DNA of 64,000 bases from Molossus alvarezi (GCA_037176705.1 CM073898.1:38815488-38879487); one strand, 5' to 3'. Shown: positions 31,800 to 43,034, counted from the first letter of the stretch. A program made the numbers and translations. Notes: generated from the letters alone by a model not told the origin.

Positions 31800-33240
31800 G
31801 GAAATATCTATAATATGTATAACCAGCAAAGAATTAATATTCAGCATATCCGCAATTCTTACAATTCAGTAAGAGAAAGGTGAAGAATTTCATTAATAGG
31901 AGACAAGAATATAAAGAGGCACTTCATCATAAAAGAAATATAAATGGTAAACAGCAAAGGACAATATGCCAAATCTCACTGCAGACAGACAAATACAATT
32001 AAAATACTAAAATATTGTTTGTTCATCAAATTAGCAAACATTAAAAAAACTAATAATATCCAGCATTGGAACTTTAGCTAGACTTACTAAGAAAAAACAG
32101 AACATGTGAATAAATGAAATTATAAATGAGAGAGGAGCCATTACAACCGATATCACAGAAACACAAAGGATCATAAGGGACTCAAACAATGTAACTGGAC
32201 AGACTAGAAAAATTGGATAAATTCCTAGAAACATACAACCTACCAAGACTGAATAATGAAGAACTAGAAAATCTGAACAACTAAAAAATGAGTAAGGAAA
32301 TTAAATCAGTAATCAAAAACCTCCCAACAAAGAAAAAACCCAGGACCAGGTAGATCCACTGGTGAATTCTACCAAACTTTTAAAGAATTAACGCCAATTC
32401 TTCATGAACCTTCCAAACAATTGACCTGAATAAACTTCCAAAGAACACATACAAGTGGCCAACAGGTACATGAGAAGGTGCTCAACATCACTTATCATCA
32501 GGGACAAGAAATCAAAACCACAATCAAATGCCAACTCATACCTGTTAGAATGGCTATTGTCAAAAAGATAAGAGATAAGACAGATGATCTCACTTACATG
32601 TAGAATCTTAAAAAGCTGAACTCATAGAAACAGAGTAGACTGGTGGTTGCCAGGGGCAAGAGGGTGGGGAAAATGAAGAGATGTTGGTCAAAGCGTACAC
32701 ACTTCCAGTTACAAAGGGAATAAGTTCTGGGGATCTAATGCCTAGCAGGGTGAGTATCATTAACAATACCATATTGGCCCTGGCTGGTTTGGCTCAGCGG
32801 TTAGAGTGTCGGCCTGCGGTCCGGAGAGACCCGGGTTCGGTTCCCGCTGGGGGCATGTGCCTTGGTTGCAGTTTGTCCCTGGCCCTGGTTGGTCGTGCGG
32901 GTGGCGGCCACTCGATGTGTCCCTTTCACATCGATGTTTCCCTCTCTCTCTCTTCCTCTCTCTCCCTCCCACTCTGTCTGTACAAAAAATGGAAAAATGT
33001 CCTCGGGTGAGGATAAAAAAAAAAAAAAAAAAATACCATATTGTATATTTGAAAGTTGTAAAGAGAGCAGAGCTTTAATGTTTACCCCATCATAACAATA
33101 TAGTAATTACATAAAGTGATAGATGTGTTAAGTAACCTAATTGTGGTCATCGTTCCAAAATATATGTGTGTATCAAATCGTCACATTGTATATCTTAAAC
33201 ATACAGAATGTTATATGTCAATTATATCTCAGTAAACTGA
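31800..33240 (+). mobile_element. L1 LINE ORF2 fragments plus 3' UTR, interrupted by Ves
   Basis: Decayed ORF2-derived blocks (ACTGGACAGACTAGAAAAAT, CAGGACCAGGTAGATCCACT, CAAGTGGCCAACAGGTACAT, TACCTGTTAGAATGGCTATT) jump by internal deletions to the 3' UTR (CATAGAAACAGAGTAGACTG..GGTTGCCAGGGG; ATATTTGAAAGTTGTAAAGA; ATCATTACA-like, CAATTATATCTCAGTAAA). Ves inserted at 32777. Confidence 0.8.
32777..33032 (+). mobile_element. Ves SINE, hairpin-tail subfamily
   Basis: Well-preserved copy: GCCCTGGCTGGTTTGGCTCA, GGTTCGGTTCCCGC B box, CACATCGATGTTTCC, TCCTCGGGTGAGGA and a pure A-tail. Duplication ATACCATATTG at 32766-32776 and 33033-33043. Confidence 0.96.
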
Positions 33241-33294
33241 AAGAAAAGAGAAAAAAAGCATCCAGGGTTGGGAATTACGAGGGCAAGTAGGTTG

Positions 33295-33880
33295 CGTCCA
33301 GTTTTGGAGTGTGTGTGCTCTTTGACCCAGCATTCTACTTCCAACAGCTAACCTCGTGAAACACCCACACTTGTGAATGAGGAAGCACGAGCAATCATGT
33401 TCATCACAACACTGTAAACACATGACAATGGAATACCTCAATGTCCTCCAGGAAAGGCAGTGCTTCACACGGCATCAGACAGTCACAGTAGGGACATTAT
33501 GCAACAGCTGGAAAGAACAGGTGGTACACTGCACACTGACATGGAAAGATTTCCAAGTCACACGAAGTCAAAAAAGTGAATTGTTTAACCATATGTATAA
33601 TATAATCTATCTATACTTTAAACATGTCTACCCACAAAATCACACATTTCTGTATGGACAGATGTGTATGTGTAAATGGACAGAAATACATCTGGAAGAA
33701 TACGTACTAAACTGACAATTCTAGTTCTCTCTGGCTAGGGAAGTAGGCTTGGGGACACAGCAGTGGAGGGACTTTTGCTGTGACTGCTTTGTTGGTTGAT
33801 GTTTTCACAAGAAAAATATATATTCATATATTACATGTGTAATTTTAAAATGAAAAGGAAAGAGGAACTACTGTAGTTTC
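33295..33880 (+). mobile_element. Ancient L1M LINE 3' end
   Basis: GACCCAGCATTCTACTTCC, ACAACACTGTAAACACATGA, AATACCTCAATGTCC, ATATCATACAATAATC-like and AGTTCTCTCTGGCTAGGGA order fits a decayed L1M end. Confidence 0.5.
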
Positions 33881-33943
33881 AGGGCTGCTCAAGGACAGAC
33901 CTTTAAAATCCATTAGGTCTGCTTCTTCTGGGTCTAAGCAGCC

Positions 33944-34411
33944 TGACTGGAGTCGGGAGGGGACTGGGTAGAGAAAAGGAGCTACCACCTGACCCGTCCC
34001 GCAGGTCGAGCAACGAGGACTCTAGAGGGGGAGTGAGGATGAGGAGGGACAAGAGACACGAGAAATGGAGACAAGACAGGATTCTGATCAAGTCTCATTT
34101 ATTCAGGGGGAGTTCACATAATATATAGGGGAAAAATAGGTGAAACAGTTAATGAGTATCCCACCTGAAGCAAATTCCAGTAAATACCCCAGGTGGAACA
34201 AATGATAAGCAAAGAATGGAGTAAACAATTATGTAGAGGAAGGCAGACACTGTATGCAGAGAGACCCGCCCTGGGGCCAGAGACAGCAGAGCAGACTTTA
34301 ACAAGATGGATGCCAAGCAAACGGTCTCCCACAACCACCTGCTCAGTGGCTGCCCCGCCCTGATGACAGTATGTGTTTTTTCCCAGATGTACTTTTCCTG
34401 ACTTTCTGACA
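33944..34411 (-). mobile_element. Class II (ERVK-like) endogenous retrovirus LTR, solo or fragment
   Basis: The minus strand begins TGTCAGAAAGTCAGG (34411), has a TATA-like CCCTATATATTATG near 34120, AATAAA at 34099-34104, and an R-U5 of class II type with CTTGATCAGAATCCTGTCTT and CTCCATTTCTCGTGTCTCTT. It ends near CTCCAGTCA (33944). No primer-binding site or internal genes follow, so it is read as a solo LTR. A matching 6-bp duplication was not found. Confidence 0.7.
34099..34125 (-). promoter_or_regulatory. LTR TATA box and polyadenylation signal
   Basis: On the minus strand CTATATATTATG is followed about 15 bases later by AATAAATGAGACTTGATC. This compact TATA/AATAAA arrangement is typical of class II LTRs. 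Confidence 0.55.
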
Positions 34412-35369
34412 CTCCCTCTAGACTAAATCTTTCCTAAAAACTCCTTTGTGTCTTCCCTCCCTTTCCTGATTTGATTCCACTGTTTCTATGTTTGAATAAG
34501 GCCAGCCTCCCCTCTGCTTTTGTCATTTCTATTATCATTTTTATAAATAATGTGTCAGGAATCCATACCCGGATTCCGACTTCTAACAAATTCCAGTAAT
34601 TGACATGTTATTTTCCGCTGTGTCTCAGGTCAGGTTCCCTGGCAAACAGACTCACACTCTGAGATTTGCATGCAAGAGGATGTGTGGGCCCAGCTCTCAG
34701 GAGCAAGGCCACTGGGGGCGTGAAGACAGGACTGAGTGGGGGAAGAAGTTGGGCTGTGATGCAGTCACAACAAGGGCCTCGGCAGATCCGAAGGAGCCTC
34801 TGCTGGTCCCTAAGGTCATCCCTAGTTTCTCGGGGCTGTGGGTGACCCAGCTGCCTCCCTCTAGAATTTGACTGCAAAGAGCTTGGGCTGTATTCCTGCG
34901 CAAGAGGCAGCTGAGAATGGAGGATGGAAACCAGAAGTGAAGAGCACACTGCTTCGAGGGAGTAAAAGCCCAGTCGTGCCTGAATTCCCAAAGCAGTCCA
35001 TTCCCTGCAGAAAGTGGAGTACCCAGGACACCAATCCCCCCTCCTTGGCTTCTTGTGGCCTCAGGGTTCCAGTGCCTGTCCCTCCCCAGAAGGCCTGGCT
35101 AGGAAGCATGCAGTCACTGTGTGGCCTCTGGCCCCACGTGTGCCGACAGCCCACCCAGCCCGTGAGCCCCGCACAGGCCCAGGCAGGCCCAGGAAATGAC
35201 CTTCAAGCAACAGGGCTCACGGGCCTCAAGCAGGACATTTTTTTTTAAGTATCTTTTTTCATGTTTTTAAAGCTCTAAGTAATCTGATTCAAACAAACCA
35301 ATGGTAAAACGATATTTTAAAAGTCAATCAGGAAAATGGAACACGCTATTTATTATAGTATGTGTTGGG
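34412..35369. other. Unique or unclassified sequence
   Basis: Almost 1 kb without a recognised gene. The part from about 34615 (GTTCCCTGGCAAACAGACTC..GAGATTTGCATGCAAGAGG) has the feel of an old dispersed repeat I cannot name. The 126- and 127-codon open frames on opposite strands are mutual shadows. Confidence 0.35.
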
Positions 35370-35603
35370 TGTGCTAAAGGTGTTATTTTGTTAAAAGCCC
35401 ATATCTTTTGGAGATACCTTCTCAAATATGTATGTTACGACATCAGGAATTTGCTTTCAAAATCAGCAACAAAACAAAGTGGAGGTGGGAAGAGCAGACA
35501 GAACCAGCAAGGCAGTGTGAGCTGCGGCAGCTGGTGACGGGTGCAGGGGGGTCGTTAAACCGCTCTCTATTTTGGTGTGTGTTTGAAACACTGAAGTAAA
35601 AAG
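35370..35603 (+). mobile_element. Ancient repeat, L1 3'-end or mariner-derived
   Basis: Diverged blocks CATCAGGAATTTGCTTTCAAAA, AGCTGGTGACGGGTGCAGG and TTTGAAACACTGAAGTAAAAAG resemble a common ancient terminal repeat. The precise family is unsure. Confidence 0.35.
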
Positions 35604-35840
35604 TTAAGTATGGGTGGACCTAGAGGGTATTATGCTAAGTAAAATAAGTCAGACAGAGGAAGACAAACGCCATATCCATGTGATTTCACTTACATGTGGA
35701 ATCTAAAGAACAAGATTAGCAAAATTGAAACAGACTCATAGATACAGAGAACAGACTGGTGGCTGGCAGAGAGGTGGGGGCGGGGAGCCCAGTGAAAAAA
35801 GAGAAGGGATTAAGCAGCACAGTGGCCCACAGGTCAGCGT
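35604..35840 (+). mobile_element. L1MA/MB LINE 3' end fragment
   Basis: GGGTGGACCTAGAGGGTATT, AAGTCAGACAGAGGAAGACA, TTACATGTGGAATCTAAAG, CATAGATACAGAGAACAGAC. Confidence 0.82.
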
Positions 35841-35944
35841 ACGCACACGTATTTCCTTGCTCTTTAGCTAAGAGGACGGGAAAGCAAGGCCACACCAGCA
35901 GCAGCAAGCCCTCCCAGGCCTGAACCTTAGTTTCTAATGCTGTT

Positions 35945-36817
35945 CTCCAGTAAAAGGCAGGAGGGCAACTTTGAGAAATGGCTGCATCTAGAATTAGGTT
36001 AAGAAATTCACAGGATGAGCCTGGAGTATCTTGAAATGTCTAAAAGTAAGAAATTGCTAAAAACAAACAAAAAACACAATGAAGGGTTATGTCAAAGAGA
36101 TATAGTAGCTAACTGATAGAGCTCCCAGTGGCCGAAGCTGGAACAATTTGAGAAAAAATAAAAGAAGTATTATTGGATTATAACCCAAAGCATAAAATAA
36201 ATACCCATGAGTGCATACTGATATAATAAATAATGGATTGAATGAATGCATGAATACATGAATGAATAAGTGAGGCAGAAAAATTCCAAATAATTTAGGT
36301 AGATAATCTGCCCTCAAGATGTGGTGTAATTTCCTCTCCTTAAGTCTGGGCCGCACAGAGTGACTTCCTTCCCCAGAGGACGGTATGGAAAGGGGGTTGT
36401 AACTTTACGGCGGAGAAACCTGACAAACCCACACCACCTCAGCCAGGTGATCGAGGTTGGCATCAACGGAGGTGTCATGCTGTTTTCATGCGCCCTTGAT
36501 ATGATGTGATGAAATGGCTTTTTATCTCTGTGGTCTTCCTCTCAAGAACCCATATCCCGTCTACTCATGAGAGAAATGCCAGGCAAAAAAGGTACATTCT
36601 GCAAAACCGAATCAGTCCTCCTCAAAACCATCAGGGTCATCAAAAACTCGGTAAATCAGCAAAACTCTGACAGCCACCAGGAGCCTAAAAGGGCATGATG
36701 ACTAAATAGAATGTAATGTCTTGGAAGGAATCCTGGAACAGAAAAAAGTACATTCAGAGAAGTCTGAATAAAATATGGACTCTGGTTAATACAAAATAAA
36801 TAGATAATCTTATTTTT
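35945..36817 (+). mobile_element. L1M LINE 3' UTR, long fragment
   Basis: Extended match in order: GGGCAACTTTGAGAAATGGC, GCTCCCAGTGGCCGAAGCTG, ATTATAACCCAAAGCATAAA, GGCCGCACAGAGTGACTTCC, CTCAGCCAGGTGATCGAGG, AATGTCTTGGAAGGAATCC, ATATGGACTCTGGTTAAT. A degenerate GAAT repeat lies near 36238-36272. Confidence 0.78.
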
Positions 36818-36831
36818 AAAAAGGAAATACA

Positions 36832-37066
36832 GCCCTGGCCAGTTTGGCTCATCAATTAGAGCGTTGGCTCGCAGACCAGATAGTCCCAGGTTCAGTTCCC
36901 ACTAAGGGCACGTACCTCTGTTGCAGTTTGTCCCTGGCCCCGGTTGGGGTCCTGTGGGTGGCAACCAGTCTCTCACATCGATGTTTCTCTCTCTCTCTTC
37001 CTCCCTCTCTCTCTCCCGCTCTATCTGAAGATAAATGCAAAAAACTCTCCTCAGGTGAGGATGAAA
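36832..37066 (+). mobile_element. Ves SINE, hairpin-tail subfamily
   Basis: GCCCTGGCCAGTTTGGCTCA head, body with CACATCGATGTTTC and CCTCAGGTGAGGA end. Duplication AAAAAGGAAATACA at 36818-36831 and 37067-37080. Confidence 0.95.
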
Positions 37067-37080
37067 AAAAAGGAAATACA

Positions 37081-37430
37081 AACTGGTAGTTATAAAACAG
37101 TCACAGAGCCCTGGCCAATTTGGCTCAGCAGTTGGAATGTCATCCTGCGGACCAGAGAGTCCTGGGTTCGGTTCCCGCTAAATGCACATACCTAAAAAAA
37201 AAAAAAAAAAAAACCCAGTCACAGGGTTGTAAAGTACAGCATAGAGAATATAGTCTGTAATATTGTGATAACTATGTAAGGGGCCAGGGGGATACTTTCT
37301 GTAAAGTATATGATTGTCCAACCACTGTGCTGTACACCTGAACCTAACACAAAATATTGAATGTAAACTGTAACTGAAAAAGAAAAAATCAGTAGCCAAT
37401 CTGCTAAAGAAAAATAAAAAGTTAAAATAA
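37081..37430 (+). mobile_element. L1MB-type LINE 3' terminus, interrupted by head-only Ves
   Basis: GTAGTTATAAAACAGTCACAG, then GGGTTGTAAAGTACAGCATAG, GTCTGTAATATTGTGATAAC, GTGCTGTACACCTGAACCTA, and an A-rich end. Confidence 0.82.
37107..37215 (+). mobile_element. Head-only (tRNA-domain) Ves copy with A-tail
   Basis: Contains only about the first 90 bases of Ves: GCCCTGGCCAATTTGGCTCA, A-box region, GGTTCGGTTCCCGC B box and GCACATACCT. It passes directly into about 20 A residues, with no body, CT tract or hairpin. CAGTCACAG flanks it (37098-37106, 37216-37224), so it inserted in this short form. Confidence 0.88.
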
Positions 37431-37433
37431 ATA

Positions 37434-37473
37434 CAGGGTGAGACAAAAGTAGGTTTACAGTTATGAGTACATG

Positions 37474-37476
<3 letters not shown>
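37434..37476 (+). mobile_element. Mariner-type DNA transposon end (partial)
   Basis: CAGGGTGAGACAAAAGTAGG followed by TTTACAGTTATGAGTACATG, preceded by TA, resembles a Tc1/mariner terminal repeat found in mammals. A (CA)n array follows and no opposite end was found. Confidence 0.6.

Positions 37477-37507
<31 letters not shown>
37477..37507 (+). repeat. (CA)n microsatellite
   Basis: About 15 perfect CA units adjoining the mariner-like end. Confidence 0.96.
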
Positions 37508-37509
<2 letters not shown>

Positions 37510-38033
37510 TGCAATATGCACTCACTCCTCATCCCCATGTTCCCTTGGCCTGTGTGGCTTGTCACACAGACAGGTCTGCACCAAGCACAAAACCCTCCTC
37601 TCTCCCAGGCACAGTGTGTGGCCCCCTCCCCAGAAGCTCTCCTTGAGGCCTTCAGACCCCCAGCTCATGCCCCTGCTCCCTGGTGCACCCTTAGCATCGC
37701 CCTCTACACCCTCCTTCACACCCACTAATCTGTCAGCTCTTGACGGCAGCTTCTAAGACTTCAGTTTTGGAAACTGGAGTGCTGGAGATAGATATTGAGA
37801 GTAACCTGATGTCGGTCGTAATTGCCTTAGGAAAGCTGAGATAAGGAGGGCGGGCAGAGGGGTGAGGGCAGGCCCTCAAGGACAACGCTCTGGGCTGGCA
37901 CCAGGATATCTGACCCAATACAGTGTGGAAGAGGGTCAGAGTGATCTCTCCGGGTGGAATAATTACTCTCAACTCAACTCTGGAAAGTCCTAGGGAAGGC
38001 TTGTTTTGTCATGGGGGGAAAAGGCTGTACGGA
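37508..38033. other. Unique intergenic sequence
   Basis: No gene or repeat recognised. Confidence 0.45.
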
Positions 38034-38140
38034 GCACCGGCCCAGGCGGTTCAGTTGGTTGGGTGTCATCCCAAGCACTGAAACGTTGCTGGTTTGATTC
38101 CCAGTCAGGGCACATGCCCAGGTTGCAGCTCTATGGAGAT
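38034..38140 (+). mobile_element. Truncated Ves-related SINE head
   Basis: GGCCCAGGCGGTTCAGTTGG..GGTTTGATTCCCAGTCAGGG..ATGCCCAGGTTGCAG then A-rich sequence. A second, older variant head (GTTGGTTGGGTGTCATCC). Confidence 0.7.
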
Positions 38141-38254
38141 AAGAAAAAAATAGCAAAAAGACCCTGCCCTGAATAATTAAGATGAAGAAGACAGAACAAG
38201 CACACAAAGAAGGACATCAAAATGTTGGATGTCCAGTGATGTGTCCAGTGTTTA
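38141..38254. other. Unique spacer between SINEs
   Basis: Nothing recognised. Confidence 0.4.
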
Positions 38255-38267
38255 AAAAGGAGCAACA

Positions 38268-38491
38268 GTCTGCCCTGTGTGGCTCAGTGGTTGAGCATCG
38301 ACCCATGCACCAGGAGGTCACCGGTTCGATTCCTAGTCAGGGCACATGCCCAAGTTGTGGGCCCCATCCCCAGTGGGGGGCATGCAGGAGGTGACCAATC
38401 AATGTTCTCTCTCATCAATATTTCTATCTCTCTCTCCCTCTCACTTCCTCTCTCTCTAAAATCAATAAAGAAAAAATATTTTTAAAATAAT
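38268..38491 (+). mobile_element. Ves SINE, '-ATCAATAAA' subfamily
   Basis: Full-length copy ending AAAATCAATAAAG. Duplication AAAAGGARCAACA (one mismatch) at 38255-38267 and 38492-38504. Confidence 0.95.
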
Positions 38492-38504
38492 AAAAGGAAC
38501 AACA

Positions 38505-38740
38505 AATTAGTGTGACTTATAGGGCAACAGTGCTAATTAATCAAATGCTTATCGAGTTCTTACAATGTACCCAGCATTTTCCAAGAGCTGTGAGACACCA
38601 TAAGTGAACCTAAGCCTCCTGTTCTTGTCTATAGCTGTGAATACTTAAACTGGGGAAGCGAGATCCACACACATGAAGACTTTTGGAAATAAATCGATCA
38701 CTAGGTGGGGAGGACCAGTTGAAAAAAATCATAGGTGTCC
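38505..38740. other. Unique intergenic sequence
   Basis: Nothing recognised. Confidence 0.4.
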
Positions 38741-38915
38741 AGAACAGGGCTTCCTAAAGTTGACTGTGCACACAAAACACCCAGAGGTCTTATTCAAATG
38801 CAGATGCTGACTCAGTAGTTCTTGGGGGAGCTCAAGATTCTGCAAATTCTCCCATGTTCTGAAAGGAGGCTGCTGCTGCTGGTCGGTGGCCCATTTTGAG
38901 GACCTTAGTGATGAA
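38741..38915 (+). mobile_element. MER5A-type hAT element
   Basis: CAGGGCTTCCTAAAGTTGAC, CCAGAGGTCTTATTCAAATG, GATGCTGACTCAGTAGTTCT, AGATTCTGCAAATTCTCCC, CTGCTGCTGCTGGTCGGTGG follow MER5A order. Confidence 0.65.
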
Positions 38916-39139
38916 GAGAACCTGGTAAGCTGGAGCACTCAGGGAAGGCGCCATGAACAGAGGCCACGGCTGGGGCCGGTGGCAGGGCGGAATGAGCAGG
39001 CAGGAGGGGCATGCCAGATGGAGTGGCCTGGCAGTGACCTGGAGCAGGTAAGCTCCGGTGGGGAGAACCACAGGCCCAGGAATCTGTGCACTGGAACTGA
39101 ACATTCTCACTAACTTGCAGCAGGAACTAACAGGATCTG
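38916..39139. other. Unique intergenic sequence
   Basis: Nothing recognised. Confidence 0.4.
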
Positions 39140-39148
39140 AGGTATGTG

Positions 39149-39397
39149 TGGGTTTTTGTTGTTGTTGTTGTTGTTTTATATCCTCACCGGAGGACATTTT
39201 TCCACTTTTGTTCAGATAGAGTGGGAGGGAGAGAGAAACATCGTCGTGAAAGGGACACATCGCGTGTGCTGCCTCCCGCAGGACCCCAACCAGGGCCGGG
39301 GACGAATTGAAACCAAGGTAGGTGCCCTTGACCCAAGTGAACCTGCCACTCATTGGTCCTCGGGCAGCTCCAACCGCTGAGCCAAACCGGCCAGGGC
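39149..39397 (-). mobile_element. Ves SINE, hairpin-tail subfamily
   Basis: Minus-strand copy with an (AAC)n-type tail, ATATCCTCACCGGAGGAC hairpin and head at right (GAGCCAAACCGGCCAGGGC). Duplication AGGTATGTG at 39140-39148 and 39398-39406. Confidence 0.93.
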
Positions 39398-39406
39398 AGG
39401 TATGTG

Positions 39407-41697
39407 GAGTCTTAAATGCCAGGCTGAGGAGATCAATCTACTTCACAAGGGAATAGTGAGCTGGGCTCGGGTCTTGGGTCAGGTTTTGCTGCCACACTCA
39501 GAAAAAGTAAAAGCAGGGTAAGCAATGTCCGTGCGTGCAGAGGGCACGGGGAATGGAGTGCAGGCTCTCTCACTTCTTCCATAAGGAGATTCGGTCCGGC
39601 TCCCCTCGATCCCCAGCCTCAGCGCACGCCTTGCTCTCAAGCCTTGGCTCTAGAAACCTTCTAACAGCAGGACTGAGTGTCAGATGATCCATGAACATGA
39701 GGAAGGAAACCTTGTATTTGGTTCTGTGGAACCTTTCTTTCTCTCCAGGCATGTGTAAACAATTCAACAGCACATGATGAAGGGGGAGGGGGCACAGTAA
39801 TTTCCTCGAGGCAAATGATAAGCTGGCAGGTTTGGCTCAATGGAGGAGATAAAAGCCCCAAACAAGGGTGAATTACTGTTGGGATCCGAGCCTGGTACGG
39901 ATGCAAATTAAAATAAAAACTATATAAACAGCAGCACAATCGCGCCATTCAGGCCTCCTTCATTAGCAGCCAGCTCTCCAGGGCCATGGCCCACAAAGAC
40001 AACTTCCCTTTCTTCTCCCTTCTAACTAATTTCCAAGCTGGTCAACAAAAGGAGGCGAAGGACAAAAGCAGTTCTAACTGAGGAGGCTCTGGGGAGAGGG
40101 TCGCTGGGGAAATTCATTTTATGGATGCAAATCAAAAAGCAAATGTGATGTGTCAGACCCGCTGAGGACAGGCCTCCTGCTGAGGGCGGTGGAGGTGCCA
40201 AGTTCCTCCTCTCAAAGCTCATCACAGCCCAACCGGCACGTCCACCAGCCCAGGCTTCCCGGGGCCAGAGAGAGCCAAGTTCCCCACATGCTGCCTTGCA
40301 TCGGGGGACCCAAGTGAATAGCCAGGCCCATGATGTAACACTTGCTACCATAGCAGCCTCCACTCTTCACTCTGGAGGAGAGTTCACTCATTGGACGATC
40401 ATGAAGTATCATTATGGTGGGCATAATGATCCTGGGCAGTCATTAGGGTGAAGAGACACCGTTTTACCAAAATCCACCTCTTACTGAACATTCAGGCTCC
40501 AGGGGAACCGATGCTCACAAACCACAGGTTTCCCTCATGTTTTCCCATCTGGTCAACTTTCCTAATAGCTATAGGATTCCAAGAACCTCTTCAAATGACT
40601 GAGTTACACCGAGCTTCACCCACATACCCTGCTCTCTGGCCATGAAGATTTCTTCACTGTTGCAGATTCCTGCCCACTCATCCTGCAACCCTAACCTTCC
40701 CCAAGCTTGGATTCCCCACGCTGCCCGGCCATATCATCTTCCCCTCACAAGCCTCTGTTCTCTCATTGTGAAACAGGACAATGATCCTTGCTGTACTTAT
40801 CTCACGACTATTGGGAGACAAAGGAAATGAAACACGTGAGAGCAACGATCATGGGTACACGTGTAGTAACAGAAATGCTTGATTGAGGCACCGGTCCATT
40901 TAGTGACTGCCAAAAGCCTCCCTCTTTATGGTGAAATGAGACAATTGTTTGTTTTCCAGCCAATAGAACAGATGAAAATTCTTGCACATAAACATCAAAT
41001 AAACTTGCAACATTTTTAAATGATGGAAGCCAAAAGAGCCACAGCGAGCCTCCCCAACCTTGACCCCTAGTGCTTCCCCAGAGGGTCTCGGGCGCACGTG
41101 CCTGGTCCTCCTTCCCCGATTCAGGATTCTGCTCGTTCCTGCTTCGGACTCCACTGCTCTGGCAGGAGGAAAGGCTGGTGCCTGGGAGTGGGAACGACCA
41201 GAGAGGGTTGTGAGGGTGGGAGGGTTTCTTTTCTCTCCATTTAAATGTTGCTTTACTTTGCCCCTTTAGGGAGGATGTCATCATTTAGATCGTGGACTGC
41301 ACTTGTAGTCTAACTGGTGGCAGCTGCTTAGCCAGCTGCGCTGTGTTTTCCGGGCTCCCATGCTGATAAGCAAGGCGTGCAGGGAGGGGAGAGAGGGAAG
41401 TCCCATGACCAGCCTGCCCTTCCCCCTCCCCAGCCAGGGGTCACTAAGCTGCAGGGTTAGTCCCTCATTTGCCCAGCTGATAAGGATAAGGGAGGCGTTA
41501 TCTGCCTTGGCCAGCCCCTGGCTTTAGGGGAGGAGGAACTCCGGGGCTGGTGGTTAACAGCACAGACCCTGCGCTATTTTCCTCAGCCCTTGGAGCCCCA
41601 GCTGCGTCAGCCCAGACAATGCTGTTGGAAAGAATACTGTGGGGCTGAGATGCTCAGAGTTCACAAGTCTTTTCCAAATGACACTCACATCTCCACT
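39407..41697. other. Long unique stretch
   Basis: About 2.3 kb with no recognised gene. A weak plus-strand MIR lies near 40755-40850. A 158-codon minus-strand open frame (40808-41284) has no recognised domain and is treated as chance. Confidence 0.45.
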
Positions 41698-42095
41698 TGG
41701 ATTAGTGTCCTAGAGCTGCCATAACAAATGACCACAAGCTGGGTGGCTCAAAACAACAGAAATTTACTCTCTCACACTGTGGAGCCAGAAATCCAAAATT
41801 AGGGTGTTGGCCAGATTGGTGCCTTCCCGAGGCTCCGAAGGAGAATCCATTCCATGCGCCACCAGGCACAATCCATGGCATTCCTTCACATGACCTTTTC
41901 TTTTGTGTCTGTGACCTCTCCTCTTTAAGGGCACTTGTCGTCGGACCTAGGGCCCACCCTATGCCCAGAGTGATCTCACTTCGAGATCTTGACATCTGCA
42001 AAGATATTTTTTCCAAATAAGGTTACCTTCACAGATTCTAGGGGTTAGGACTCAGACATATCTTTTGGGGGGGACCACTATGTAAACCACTACAG
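41698..42095 (-). mobile_element. MLT1 (ERVL-MaLR) LTR
   Basis: Nearly complete reversed LTR: TTAGTGTCCTAGAGCTGCC, CAAGCTGGGTGGCTCAAAAC, GGGTGTTGGCCAGATTGGTG, AGGGCACTTGTCGTCGGACC, CATCTGCAAAGATATTTTTT, GGGGGGGACCACTATGTAAA. Confidence 0.88.
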
Positions 42096-43034
42096 AACCC
42101 AAACAAAGGGGAAGAGAGAAGATGAGGAAACAACACTGAGCCTCAATTGAAACCTGTAAGAATTCATGCGACAACGGAGGGACTGGAATTATTCAGCCAA
42201 ATTACGTAGCAAGGGCCATGGGACGCTGAATGGGCCTTCAGCATGGCTGTAGTAGGGAAGTGGGGGTGCTACCTTGAAATCTGCCCTCCACCGAGACCCA
42301 CAGAAGGCACTTGGTGGCTGGAATGACAAAGCCTCGGGGAAAAAGCCATGTCATTGATATTTTCCCCACTCAAATACACCCTTCCTCCCACCTCGGTTGT
42401 GCCCGCTGGGTACCCTACGGCTAACCCCGAGCTTTGTTCCCTCCCGGGGGTGTGAACAGCCTGGGCTGAGCCCTGAGATGCTCCCAGCAGCCTGCTGTCC
42501 AGCGCGGTGCCCTCCTGCCTGGTGGAGGTCAGCCAGCTCTGCTCACTGGACTCTAAGTGACTGCCCTCCCACGGCGGGTGCGCGAGCACAGGGTTCAGCA
42601 CCTGACTTCCTCCTGCTGCCGTTAATGTTTGCAAAAGGAAACTCTCCACAACTCAGGTAACAAAATCCAATCTGAAGATCAGAAAAAGGCACTCCAGGTA
42701 CAAAAATTATAAAAGTTCCTTTCTCTAAGGAAGAAAGTAGAGAAAGAATTACCATCCTCAAGTTTCAAAAGAACAGTTCCTTAAGTTATTAATGTCACCT
42801 CCCTCCAATAAATCCTGCCAATTGTATGAACAGAGCGATGTGTCAGTGACAGTTACCAAGAAAACTTCTGACACCTGAGACTGTAGGACACATCTATAAT
42901 ATGTGTCTTGTTTTTCAGGCCTGGAGTCCATTAACAGTTGAAAGTCAAACTTTTCCCACGAGTTTGGAAAAGGAAGTCCGGAAAATATGGCCTAAAAAAG
43001 TTCTATGGATGAGTTGAGGGGCCAGACTACAGCA
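42096..43034. other. Unique intergenic sequence
   Basis: No gene recognised. Opposing open frames near 42269-42660 are shadows of GC-rich sequence. Confidence 0.45.

Noticed and set aside
32777..32870. tRNA-like sequence with A and B boxes
   Set aside because: This is the head of a Ves SINE, as in about 25 other places. No mature tRNA cloverleaf with a functional acceptor end was seen.
40808..41284. 158-codon minus-strand open frame
   Set aside because: No recognisable domain, start context or splice signals, and partly over a weak MIR.
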